Below, one piece after another: positions 32,395-43,939 of a stretch of DNA of 64,000 nt; the first letter of the stretch is position 1; each line of letters starts with the position of its first letter. This DNA comes from Pyrus communis (lineage: Eukaryota; Streptophyta; Magnoliopsida; Rosales; Rosaceae), in contig NC_084803.1 in NCBI RefSeq assembly GCF_963583255.1, forward strand, positions 19,424,428-19,488,427, given 5' to 3'. Under the pieces are notes generated by a model, which was given only the letters and a program-made list of their open reading frames with translations, was not told the origin of the DNA and made no database searches. Both the position numbers and the translations under genes were made by a program.

Positions 32395-32607
32395 TGTTGT
32401 ATTTTAAGTGTGATTGTGTAAACTAGAAGTAGAAAACCTATAGGATCTTGAAGATCCTTTCCTTGTACTACTTGTAGGGCAAACAAAACTCATCATATAT
32501 ATAAAGACACTAGGCATAAGTTATTACACACCGAATTCCTCAACCCCTGCTCTCTCTTCTCTTGCCCCCACTCTCTACTCTCTCTTCCAAATAGTTATTT
32601 CACAACA
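32395..32607 (+). mobile_element. Copia-type LTR
   Basis: 213 bases with matching inverted ends TGTTGT and ACAACA, preceded by a purine-rich CAAGGTGGAGTTTTG (about 32373-32387) like a polypurine tract. It contains a TATATATAAAG leader (about 32497) typical of small Copia LTRs. No upstream partner LTR was seen. It ends 295 bases from the stop codon of the filament-like protein gene, so it may lie in or next to that gene's 3' untranslated region. Confidence 0.6.
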
Positions 32608-32902
32608 AAACCATATTTATTTATTGGGAAACGTGTACAAAACTAGGAAATACATGATGAGGGTATACAAAAATGTCAAACTTCTCGCGTGCCGAAATTG
32701 TTTCAAATTCTGAGTTTCCTACAATATGTATATACAGCAGTAATACACAACCTCACTCACGCATTCTCCAGTATCTCTCAAATGACCAACAGCAGCCATA
32801 ACCTCATTATTTCCAAATACAAGGGACGTACCAAACAGAACTGCCATCACAACAGAGCAAGGAACACCGACGTTATCGCGATATCATATGATGGAGATTT
32901 GG

Positions 32903-33569
32903 TCATGGAGCTATCGAAAGGGGTGCCTTTTGGCTGTTACCTTTCTTTCTCCACACTAGCTTTCTCCATAAGCTCCCACCTCCCAGTTTCTTTCCGGGCA
33001 CTATAGCTAATGAACCAACAGCTGCATTGTCATCCTGATATTTACTATTTAGAACAAGGATATTCTCGAGGGGCTCTATTACCCTTTTAGTACTGAATGT
33101 GGAAGTCGAAACCTCTTTTGAAATTGGAGAGGTGAACTCCTTGATGCCAGCACCGTCTTCTGCTAACATTTTATCTAGTAATGAGGACCGTTGGTTTTTG
33201 TTTTTGTGTGGGGTTGGGCTTCCGGCTTTGGCCGTGGGGGTATCTGTATCAGTGGGATTAGTGATGACCTTGTCAAAAAGAGCTGCTTCCCTTGGTGCAG
33301 CCATTGCCTTAAACTGCTTGTCGAGGTTAAGTATTGTCTCTTGGCATTCAGCCAACTTTTCTGAAGCAGCTGTTATATCCCAATCCTGAAATTTTGATTA
33401 AAAAAAAATATATATGTAATATCAGAAGTAAAGAATCAGAATTCTCAATTCTTTGAACTGTAAAAACAGTAAATCATGTAATATTGCAGCTGAGTGACAA
33501 GAAAGTACAATAGAATCATTTTTTGCTTGTAGTTGTTTTCTTTCAAAAATGAACTCTCCGTTTACCCAG

Positions 33570-33615
<46 letters not shown>

Positions 33616-33936
33616 CACATTTAAGTTGATCACTTTCAATGATGTTTCTAATGAGACTATTGTTTCACTGTACATCTATTAGTATATGACACCCGCAAGA
33701 AGCTACTATTAAGATATGGTTTTTATTTCGCAATGAAAGTGCAGGTGGAAACAGAAATTAAAGATTCTCAAACAAACGTAAATGTGCGTACAATAAGAGG
33801 ATATTGACTCACATTTTGGGCTTGCCTTTCCTCCCGATGGAGATCAGAATTTGAGCTTTTCTTCTTCACACTGATGCATAGGATCCCTCAATTAATTTAA
33901 ATTGTAAGTAACTAAAGCTGTAATTTGTGTGTGTGG

Positions 33937-33968
<32 letters not shown>

Positions 33969-36900
33969 ATCTGCATATGTACCTATCAAGCTGAAGCTGT
34001 AGTTCCAAGCATGTAGCCTCCAACTCTGCAGAGCATTTTTTTTTATTCATCAGTTGAACTTCTAGGGATGAAAACTTTTGGCGAGCTTCACTTAATTCAA
34101 CTCTGGCCTCTGTAAGCTGCGTTTCAAGATCTTCATTCATCACCTGGTGATTTTTAATCTGGTCTTCAACAATTTCCTTTGACTCTCGTAAACTTTGTAA
34201 CTCTGTTCTCAAGCTGGCAATAGCTTTTTCAGATTCCTTGAGCTGGTTCATCAGGTATTCGCTCTTATCACTAGCCGACTGAAGTCTCCCTTCCAACTCT
34301 CTCCTTTCAGATTCTAAATTCACCAATTCGTTCTTTAATTTTCTGTTTTCTTTGACCAGATTGGCCTGCAGCTCTTCTATTTGTATACTATGGCCATTTG
34401 AAAAGTGACCAACTACTCCAACTTCTGTTTCAGTTTCACTTCGTGTATCATCCCAATCAAATTCCTTCTTAATTGCGTCCTTCATGCTTGAAACATCTTG
34501 AAGCGAAAAGCAGTGGTTTAAAATCCAATCCAAAGCTGTAGTTAATTCTTGGGCAAATTTTTCAAGACCGGCCTTTCCATTCAATAGATCATAGCACGCA
34601 TGAACAAACTGTTGTAGAAGATCACCGAGTTCAGAAGTTTTCCACTGGAAAACACGAACTATGTAGCCTGCGTTTTCCGAATTTACATATGTGGACACGT
34701 TCCCATCCTTCCTGGACCCATTCTCTGGGTTATAATCTGGAGATGGCACATTGATTCCTTCAATAAGCTCAATTACTTTACAAATGGACTTACTCAGATC
34801 TTGCTGGAACTGCGGATTACTCTTCTGTGAGCTTGAGATGTCCACATCACTTGCTCCTCTGGGTGAATCAGTTACTAGCGATCTATCTGAACCTTTCCAT
34901 GAGGTGCAGCTCTTAACGGAGGAAGGATTCAACGCCTCAAAATGGCTTCCATTTGTCCTTGCATTAACCAATTCAGATGGCTTTGGATCTTCTGCACATG
35001 CCAAAGCTATTCTTATATCCTCGAGTATCTGTTCAGGGTTTCTTCCTGCAACACGGTTGTGCTCCACCACCAGTTTCACCATATCCTCAACCCATTGAGG
35101 AGCTTTGCCATCGACAATGTTGTTAAACCTGGTCTCCCTGTTTGACATAATGAAGCCTGACTCACTGTCAGAAATAGGGACCATCTCGCTACCCAAAAGT
35201 TCGGAGGAATACTCCGTTTCCATGGGTGCAACAAATGCCTTAACTGAAGGAACAGGAGAACTGAAACTTTGTTTATCAGCAGAAACAACTGCTAATTTTT
35301 CCATTTCAACAAAGTCATCCATCAGATTTATGTCTGAAGCTCCGACAGTTTTGCTTGTCAGAGACCCTTTTTGTTTTTCAGTTCTAAAGTTCTCCAGTTC
35401 CGTAATCAAGGCAGATGCCCATGAATCAGCACAGCTAACCTTATCATCGCTGCCAATATCAGACATAGATGCTACGGAGACTTCATGTGACATAAGACTA
35501 CTCCTCATTGACTCCATGGTTTCCTGGCCTTTTAACGATTCTTCATGTGGTGTTTCAGATTGCGATAATTTAGAAGCTACACGGGCATACATGTTTCTAG
35601 AGAACTGGAGTTCATTTATCTTTTTATTGAGTGCTTCCTTGAGAGTCTGGTTTTCTTCTTCCATAGCATATAACTGCTCCGTCAAAATGTTAACCTTTTT
35701 GTTGGGAGTCTCAGGAAAGTTATCAACTGTAGAGTCATTCAACTTTCTCCTCCCCATGTCAACAGAGTCCCGACCTAGCATTTCCACTTCAATTTTCATT
35801 TTTGCCAGAGCAGCAGGGCCTGGCAACCGCTTCCGGACTAGGAGCCGCAACCTCTGACATTCTGATTCTAACTTTGCAATCTTCTTTGCACCCTCCAAGT
35901 TCTGCTTGTGTGATGCATCAGCGGTTCGACGATTGAATTCTCTCTCTTCATTCCGGATCTCAAGCTCTTTCTCGAGCACCCGAACCTCATATTTCAAAGA
36001 AGCATTATCTTTCTCAGTGGATTCTAATCTAGTCGTGAGTGCATTGAAATCAGCTTCCACCTTTGTCAATTGTTTTCTTAAATCTTCTATCCACTTTTCC
36101 TTCACTAAAAGAGCGTTACTTAGATGGGTGTTTTCAGCACCGATTTTAGAAACCCTTCTAGTGGCCTCTGCTAACTTCTCCTCCAACACTACCTTCGATT
36201 TCTCGAATTCTCTTGATGTCTTCATCATAGCCTCATGAACCCTTTGTTCTTGTTCTTCTCTAACAAATCGTAGCTGCTGCATGCATTCCTTGAGGGCACC
36301 ATCCAATTGAGCTATTCTTTCTTCGCCAGCTGCTCTGACTTGGAAAGCTTTATCCAATTCATGCTTCAGAAATCCCGCATCTGCTTCTACCTTCTCCCAG
36401 CCTATATAAAACATCCACATGAAAAATGATATACTGATAAAATGTAAAGATTATTGGAAATTTCCGACACAACTTTTCAACCCATGAATTACCTTGAACA
36501 GCTTCCTGTGCCATATTGGCATGTTTTTTCACAAGTGCATCTTTACTGTTACATTCAGAGAGAGCTGAAGCAAGCTTATCACTGAGGGTTTTCAGGTTAT
36601 TCTCCAACTCTGCCTTCTCAGCCTGAAGTGTCTCTATCTAAAAAAAATAAATAAAGAAAACAGAGTAAGCTGAAAATTAGTACCATTAACGCCTCCAAGA
36701 ACATTGAACGGTTCCTGTATGAAAAACAAAATTCTCAATAAAAACATATTTATCAACCTCAAACAACAGGCATCATAAACATTTGTAAAAGATGGTAACC
36801 AATTACCATTACTCCCGCAGGAAATCAAACTTTCAGTTCTTCTGTCCACATTACAAGGAAAAACTATTTGACAGCAGTTGATTGGTTAGGATCATCAAAA

Positions 36901-38151
36901 GTCTAAAACTTGTTAATCCCCACAGCTACACAGGGGATGCATATCTGCTATCCCTTGGAAACTACCATGCAGTAAGACGTTTTGGTTGACAATCATATGG
37001 TTTGTGATTGGATGATCGGGTCAATTTAGTGTCGTTCTCTAGTGCTAATTTCTGACAAAGGAGAAAACTGAAAATTCTGGGCTGCTAAAGGTATGTTATA
37101 GTTAAGATAAAAATTTCAAATTGCCTTCAAAAAATTTATTTTAAATCTTATGAGACCAATTTGTCCAAGTTTGCATCTTGGTATCACAAAATAGGAATTT
37201 CTAAAACGACATCTCACTCACCCGACTGTATAGAAGTCTAAAGGGCCTGTTTATTTTGGGTTTCAATATATCAACAAAATGTGATCACAGTATTAGTAGT
37301 TACTTTATTCATATCAAAATTTAGCACTAGCATTTTTTTTTTAACTTTTAAGATATATTACAGGTCTTGCATGGAAGTACTCATTTGGAACTCCTTTTAA
37401 AATGACTAAAAACGCTTTTAGAGAAAATGTTTTTTTTTCCAAAAGCAGTTGAAGTGCTTCCTCCAAGAAGCACTAGTTTGCACATAGCTAGTGCTTTTTC
37501 AGGATTCACTTGCATATTTACCAAGGATTAGTTCCAAAAATATTTTCACGAAAGCTTCTAATTGATCTAAAAGTTGAAGGCTTAACATATTTAAAAGAAA
37601 AATTTTACTTGTCAAAATTGACCAGCCTCTCCTGTAAAATCTCTATTCTCTGATCATCAAAACCCCACAAAATATATTTAACATATATACATTAAAACAA
37701 AAAAGAATCGCTCTACGCAATTATTCAATAGCTCACTCTTCCAACAATTTCTTGTTTATATATTTTACTAATGTAATGCATAACAAGTTCTCTTCACAAT
37801 AATTGACTTCCTTAAGCCAATCTAGCAATGTTTCAACTGCGCGAAATTATTCGATTTTCAGAATCTTTCAAGTGAATCTCCAAGAGCGATCTTGGACCTT
37901 ACAAAAGTGTAAGGGGAGATTAGCGTAACAGCATATGACAAACCATTTACATTTCTACTTATAGGTGATGTAGATTCGAATAAAACATCATGAATTTCAC
38001 TAAACTACGATTTTTGACATAAAAATTAAGGAAAAATGTGTACCTCTTCCTCATTTCCTTTGACTGAGACACTCAATTTGTCTCCTGCTGCTGCAGCTGC
38101 ATTGGTTTTATCTGCAGATTTCTTCCTCCAAAGCCATGGCTTGTGGTCCAT
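32903..38151 (-). CDS. Filament-like plant protein (FPP), five coding exons
   Basis: Exons (minus): 38151-38044, 36637-36493, 36401-33983, 33870-33813, 33385-32903; every junction is GT-AG and the total is 3,213 bases, 1,070 residues. FPPs are long coiled-coil proteins, long thought to bind MAF1 at the nuclear envelope; related members act at cortical microtubules in vessel cells. It starts MDHKPWLWRKKSADK, the usual W/K-rich head. Family landmarks are AHANMAQEAV-like text at exon 2, LDGALKECMQQLRFVREE (about 115-132), LRLLVRKRLPGPAALAKMK (269-287), SWASALITELENFR (411-424), NLMDDFVEMEKLA (443-455) and a C-terminal LWRKLVWRKKG. Length fits the FPP4-FPP6 group. The exon 3 frame stays open into the intron, so a naive call adds a false tail there. 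Confidence 0.93.
33574..33613. repeat. (GA)n microsatellite in the last FPP intron
   Basis: An uninterrupted AG repeat of about 20 units between FPP exons 4 and 5. A second, (GT)n followed by (AT)n, lies at 33927-33966 in the preceding intron. Confidence 0.9.
37376..37590. mobile_element. Miniature element remnant in FPP intron 1
   Basis: Similar to 57696-57918 in its ordered phrases (TTTTAAAATGACT, AAGCACT, GTGCTTTTTCA, GATTCACTTGCAT, GGTTCCAAAAATA). The terminal repeats are too worn to place the ends. It lies inside the 1.4-kb first coding intron. Confidence 0.5.
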
Positions 38152-38760
38152 GATTCACCTCCCCAACCAACCACTCCAACCCACTTGCTGCCTCTCTAAA
38201 ATCCAAACAAACACTCAATCCAATCAGAACCAGTTGCATGCAAACAAACGGATTAAACCCAAATGTCAAAACACAAAAATAATTACACCCAAAAGAAAAA
38301 ATCAACAGATTAAGTACTAACCAGGTGACCATTGCATGAATGAGCAAAATCCCAAGAGCAGAAAGTGCAGAGGAGCCGAAAATTTCTATTAATCTCTATA
38401 GAAATTGCAGTAATAGAGATAAAATAAGTATTTAGGAGAGAGAAACAACCAATGCAATCCGATCCCACCACCGACACTTTAATTTGGTTGCAGAGAGAGT
38501 GGACTCGAAGGAGGAGTTGATGATAACGAAATGGAGGCGGAGCCAACCACCAAGTTTTAGCTTTGAGAGAGAGAGAGAGAGAGTGCGTGTGTTTGGTAAA
38601 CAGGAAAAGTGAAATGAGGGAAAAGTAAAGAGTGGGGAAATGTAGAGACTAGAGAGAGAGGAGTGTGGAGGAAGATACAGTTGGGGGAGCGGGGAGCTGG
38701 AATTGGATCTGAGTTTCTGACACGAGAGCCGAAGCGTACGTTTGGCTTACGAGTCGTCGA
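38152..38760 (-). promoter_or_regulatory. FPP 5' leader, leader intron and promoter region
   Basis: Upstream of the ATG, a leader intron is suggested by an acceptor TTTTAG at 38196-38201 and a donor CTG/GTTAGT at 38320-38323 (intron about 38196-38321). Further up is a CT-rich stretch in sense orientation ((GA)n on the plus strand, 38567-38582), common in plant leaders. I could not pick a single TATA box. A run of about 23 T follows at 38766-38788. Confidence 0.5.
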
Positions 38761-39390
38761 TTTCCTTTTTTTTTTTTTTTTTTTTTTTCGCGGGTCGTTT
38801 TTGCGTTCATCCGCCGGGCCAGAAGAGCGGAAGTCGTTGTCTATGTTGACAACGGTCTTCAACAATTGCGACTCCTTTTTTTTTTTTTTTTTTTTGAACA
38901 ACTATAATTTGATTTTGATACGTTTGAGCTTAGTCCATAATTTGTTTTCTTTTTTGTCGTATCCTTGTAGTACTCGACAAGACGAACGCGTGAGCGCAAG
39001 TGACATTGAATTTAAAGCCACAACGAAGATTTTACGAAACACAAACGTCAAGGGAAAATTAATTTCACATCTGCTTGGACACATTTTGGTATTATCATTT
39101 TTCGAAGTTGGAGTTCATGCCACTTAGGCCCATGCCTTATCTCTGTCCCTCTCCCCGTGTTTCCCCTTCTTCTCCAATTTTCTCTTAGTATGTCTTTCTC
39201 TTCTCTCTGGACTGAACTACAACAAATCATTACCATCACTGTTTGCAGCCAGTTTTGACCATTAAACATGACCATCGTGATTGCCTCACCACCACGAATT
39301 TAGCCATGCCATTCTTTTCATGAATTTCGGACGTAAACCACCGATTTGAGAAGCTTTGACACGAACAAGAGTTTCACAGTGAGTTTCTTG
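38761..39390. other. Gene-free stretch between FPP and a Tourist element
   Basis: Two long T runs (38766-38788 and 38876-38895) frame a short unique piece. Open frames across them give phenylalanine or lysine runs and are artefacts. Nothing else is recognisable. Confidence 0.5.
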
Positions 39391-39394
39391 CTAA

Positions 39395-39737
39395 GGTCTG
39401 GTTTGGTACTAAGGTGATTCTGAAAAAAACTAGTATAAAAAAAAGTTGGGAGCTGTTTTTGTGTTTGGTAAACATTCAGCTTCAGCTTTTTTTCACAGTT
39501 TTGGGTGAAAAAAGCCAAAAACAAGAAGCTGCAAAACCTAGCTTTGAAAAACCGGCTTTTTCTCACATCTGTTTTACATAAAAGTTTACCAAACACTATA
39601 ATATTGCTTTTTTTTTCTTTTCAAAACCACTTTTACAAAAAAGTTTACCAAACCTGCTGCTTTATTTCACAATTGCTTATTCTCACAGCACAGCAGAAGC
39701 ATCTTTTTTTCAAAGCACAACAATACCAAACCAGCCC
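39395..39737. mobile_element. Tourist-like miniature element (PIF/Harbinger type)
   Basis: 343 bases flanked by TAA (39392-39394 and 39738-39740). It starts GGTCTGGTTTGGTAC, and the right end reverse complement is GGGCTGGTTTGGTATTG. It is internally foldback-like, with AAGTTTACCAAAC words in both senses and no coding. The first 15 bases match the Harbinger element's left end (GGTCGCGTTTGGTAC) at 13 positions. Confidence 0.85.
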
Positions 39738-40319
39738 TAAGTCCATCCAAGGTAAGCCCTAAAACCACTACCTTTGTGTTCGTCTCGTTGAGATGGATTT
39801 TTCATATGTGGATTACGTGTTTTGGTTAAGTTTTGACGCATATTCGAGTTTGGGAAGTTTCCCCAGTTTTTCGATAAGTTTTCCAAAAGTCGGCAAGTGT
39901 ATTCTGGCCAAACCTCAAAAAGACAACCCTCGACTCAAGGCTTCCACCATCGTGTTTGCCTCAACTCTAGGAATCCAATATGTTATTGGTTTGGACATTG
40001 GAGCAACTACGGCAACGCAACAAACTCGAAAATAATTTCGGCCAAATTTCCAGAAAACCGATGAGTTCTAGAGGCCAAACCTGAAACCAGAACAGGGTCG
40101 ACCTAACCCAAAGACAGTTTTGACCCGACCTATTAACTTGAGATTCAACCCGACAACCAAACTTGTTTTCAAATCTAGATCGAAATATTTTAGGTATGTT
40201 CCGTTAACTCCTCATTAGTTTTAAGGAAATATTCATCTAGCGAACGGAATAATCCATTTCAGGTATTATGTTCGATGATGGGATATTTCATGTTGCTTGG
40301 ACTGGCATTGACTTTGACC

Positions 40320-41878
40320 CAATGTTTTAAAAGATGTTAGGCGCTAGTCGAGCAGCGGGTTGGGGCCTAGCATCTAGGAGGATTTAAGTAAATTTATTGT
40401 ATATTGTATAAATAAGTACTTATTTGTACTTACAACAACACATAATTGTATTTGGAAACATAAACTGTAAAATAAAATGACATATAGATTATAAAGTTTT
40501 AGAACATATTGAAAATATAGGAAACAAGCTTATAATGAGTGTTCATCCAAGTATTCATCAAGTCTCTTATATTTTATTAGAAACATAAAATGAAAGTTAT
40601 TGATTTTCTGTCTAAGTGAGAGCTGTGACCTAAGGGGGTGTCTAGACGGGTTTAGGTGGGTTTAGGCAAGTTAGGCGGATGGCTTGGCAATTTCTGACAC
40701 GACCCGTTAACCCGATACAAAACGACACGAAATTAGTAGGTTATTGGGTTGACACAATAACAAATCGAGTCGTTATCAGGTAACCCGATAAGCACCTGTT
40801 AAGATAACAGGTTGGTCCGAGTACACACGTGGGTAAGCCGATACACGATAAGCAAAATATTAATTTAATAATTTTATACCCCTATAAAAATAATATTATA
40901 ATTATATATATATTAAATTAAATTTAGAAAATTGATGACCATTGGATCGGTTTAGATTTAATCTCAACCGTCCATTGTACATTAGGTTGGAGCCCAAACT
41001 ATCCTCCTCTCTCATTCAATCTCGATCTCTCCAGACTTCAACACTTGGTGCCGTTCTTAGTTCAAGCTTTGTTGTATACACGAGATTGGCTCGTTGGAAA
41101 AGGAGGTAATATATTTTTATATGGTATAGTACTATTGTTTTATTTCTTTTCATAATTGTTTTGGTAAACTTCTCATAATTTGAATGGTTTATAATGTTTG
41201 GTTTTTCTATACTTAGTTTATGCGGAAGAAAGTTTTGATGTGGAAAACCTTACCGAAAACATCATCAACATAACTCTTGAAGGCAATAGATAAAGCCAAA
41301 GTTCCAATACAATTTCCCCCATGACGATCGATGAAAATTGAAGAATTTTGTAAAAGGAATAACATGCAAGCTTTGAGTTTCATTGGCAAGATTTTAACTT
41401 ATGAGAAAGGCTTCACAACTTTGAAAAGAAAAACTCCTTCATTTTGCATATCCTTGCACATTTGGTATTTTGTAGTAGACTAGTAGTGTATTGATGCTTT
41501 TTTATTAGGTTCTTATTTTGGAGTGTAGATATAATACTTAACGACAAATGTGTTTTTATGTTTTAAAATAATATTTATGTGGCAATGTGTTTTTTTCTTA
41601 ATGGGTCATAACAAGTCAGGTCATTTTACCTGTTGGGTAAAGTGACTTGAACTGTTAAGGACTCGTTAAAATAACGGGTGTGACACGACACGACACGACC
41701 CACTAAGATAATAAGTGTTACACAAAACACAACAAATATGACCCATTTGCCAAACCTCATGGATGCCTAAGCAAGTCTAGGTGCACTTTCATAATTTTCA
41801 AACGGGTAGGGGTTAATCGGGGTGGTGGTCAGCCGTCTAACGCCTAGCCAGCGCTAGGTAGGAATTTTTAGAACAGTG
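40320..41878. mobile_element. hAT-type element, copy 3, carrying a nested insertion
   Basis: The ends CAATGTTTTAAAAGATG and (reverse complement) CACTGTTCTAAAAATTCC match the elements at 21191 and 23261. The flanks are CTTTGACC (40312-40319) and CTTTGATG (41879-41886), an 8-bp duplication with two changes. The body is split by a 1,076-base insertion at 40681-41756; without it the element is about 480 bases, similar to copy 2. Confidence 0.85.
40681..41756. mobile_element. Nested TIR element with GGYTTGGCAA ends
   Basis: The left end is GGCTTGGCAATTTCTG; the right end reverse complement is GGTTTGGCAAATGGGTC. Beyond the ends both sides are rich in words like CGACACGACCCGTTAA. The middle (about 41010-41330) has a leader-like piece and splice-like signals but no recognised protein. 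The target duplication is unclear (AGGCGGAT against TCATGGAT), so the class is not certain; hAT is a guess. Confidence 0.55.
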
Positions 41879-43734
41879 CTTTGATGTTGACTGGTTAGTG
41901 TTGAGTAGTCAACATTAACCGTTGACTTTTTTTCAAAAATCGACTCTGAGACCCTATATAAGATATCGACACGCTGATTTTGTTTTTGCACTATGTTTCT
42001 CCAAATTTAATTATTTTAATGGAGTTTTACTAAAGGGTCCTTATATATGATTAGGTGCAATAGTTATTGGTGGCCCCGTCCTTCCTAATTTGAGTGACTA
42101 CGAATCGACTACTACCAGTGAGTGAGTTTTGCTTTCAAGTGTATTATATTTATATAGTTTCCTTAAATGCTTGAAAAAGTATTTTCTACACCATGCCATG
42201 ATTATACTTATGAAACTATCATAGCATGATTTTACATATTTTATGTGCTCATCATGCATGCCTACACCGGTAAGTTGTGCTTGTCCAGGCCAAGACTAGC
42301 TTCACGTGTATATTCAGATCATACAGTTACGCTCACCTTGGCTCCATTGTAGGTGCCAACTTGTACTAGTCTGCATTAGGCAACTATATCTTGTATGTGA
42401 CATGCTTAGCGCTAGCTTCACATGTATGTATTACAAGAGCGTAAATCATTATTACACCTAGTATGTTTCATGTCAAAATGTCTTTAGATGAGCTTCTCTT
42501 AGCATATGTCGATGAATTATATTTGAGATATTGTTATCACTGTATTCTTAAAATATTATTTTTATATGGTATTGTTTTCATATTATACAGAGTATGTTAC
42601 TTAGGAAACTATACAGGTTTTACAACAAGGAGTTAGTATTTTGTGGAAAACAAAGGTTTTATTAAACTCTAATATTTTTTTTTTCCTTCTCACAACTTTC
42701 TATTATGCCCCCCCCCCCCCCCCCCCAGGGTCTTAGTTGGATTTCTGTGGCAGGGAAGAGTTCTTTGGTGGTTCTGACATTAACACCAATCAATGTGGGG
42801 GAATTCTTATTCATGTATGTTGTAGTAGTCTCCATCATTTTAGGATGTGAATATTCTTTACTTTACTGCAAAATTACTTATGCTCTGACGTCGCATGGCT
42901 AATAAGGGTTCATCCCGTTACTGCGCACTCACACTACTAGTTTAAATTCATTTTAGGTTTCGGTTTTAATTTATTCACACTTTTTATACATCATCAGTTG
43001 GCTTCGTCATTTTACACCTGTCGACCAACATGCTTCAAGTTCGGATGTTCAGGTGGACATTTCAATTCGAGGTCTATCAATAAACATAAGTACATATAAT
43101 GAGTCTTACACAAGTCAGTAAAGATATTTACATTACGCGTTCACACATGACTGATTTTGTCGAACTATTTAGAACCATGTATTATCTCAATCTTATAGGT
43201 TGTATGATCGTATTATATCTAATCATACTATTATTTGAATAGTAAAATTGGCACATGCATATTAAGATTTTCACTAAAAATGACTTATAATAAAATCGAC
43301 ATATATGTATATCTTCCCAATTTTCTAAATTTTACACTAAACCATCAAAGAAAGGTTTTTCTTGATGAGGACGAAGAGAAGCAAAATATGTACGTACAAA
43401 TAAACAATTACATGTGGCCAACTAGTGTTGTATTGTTTTCACTATTGTATAAGTGGGGTATTTTCATTTGTTCTAGCTAGTAGGTGATGAAGTCGGTGAA
43501 CTTCTGGTTTTGTCTATGTATGTTAGTAATAAGTTACGATTCAAAATAATAAAGATTTTCATGGCACGAAAAATTGAAGTCAGGTTAATAAGGAATTGAT
43601 CACAAAATATTAGAGAAGAAGATTAGTATTGTTCTTCACATCTACAAATCCGTCTTGCATGCATTTGTAATGTTCATAAATGGTATTTCTAATCTCTTTA
43701 ACTTAACATTTTGTAGTCTATTTTTATTAATATT

Positions 43735-43932
43735 TTGTCTGAATCCTCGAGACTTAGATATTCTTCACCCAAACTTGGCTTAAGGAACAAAAGAAGTAAC
43801 AATACTTGGCTCCAAGAAACGTTTGAGGTTAAAGCAAGTGAGGCAGTCCTCGAAACGAAGACAAGTGAAGGCAGACTTGGCGAGTGGCTAAGTTCCGAAC
43901 AGATGCAAAATATTACGGCTGATATTGTTTGA
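43735..43932 (+). other. Small open frame, possible gene remnant
   Basis: A 65-codon frame with a balanced amino-acid mix (for example EVKASEAVLETKTSEGRLGE) that stands out from the low-complexity frames nearby. I do not recognise it. It has no clear exon borders and could be a stray open frame or a captured exon. Confidence 0.2.
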
Positions 43933-43939
43933 GAACCCT

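Larger units (their letters stand above)
39741..43230. other. Decayed LTR-retroelement sequence hosting nested insertions
   Basis: Outside the insertion at 40320-41878 the text resembles the Gypsy LTR at 27799-31047 in places (for example TTATGCTCTGACGTCGCATG at about 42880, and GCGCACTCAC). It includes a run of about 19 C (42708-42726). No LTR ends or coding motifs can be fixed, and open frames here are not genes. Confidence 0.4.

Noticed and set aside
34751..36238. Plus-strand open frames opposite the filament-like protein exon
   Set aside because: They are antisense shadows of the coiled-coil coding exon, with no motif or codon pattern of their own.
33892..36420. Single 842-residue gene on the minus strand
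   Set aside because: It is the large exon of the filament-like protein gene read through both splice sites. The extra head and the tail over the GT/AT microsatellite are intron.
38663..39127. 154-residue protein
   Set aside because: The frame is carried by two long T runs that give phenylalanine stretches; there is no domain.
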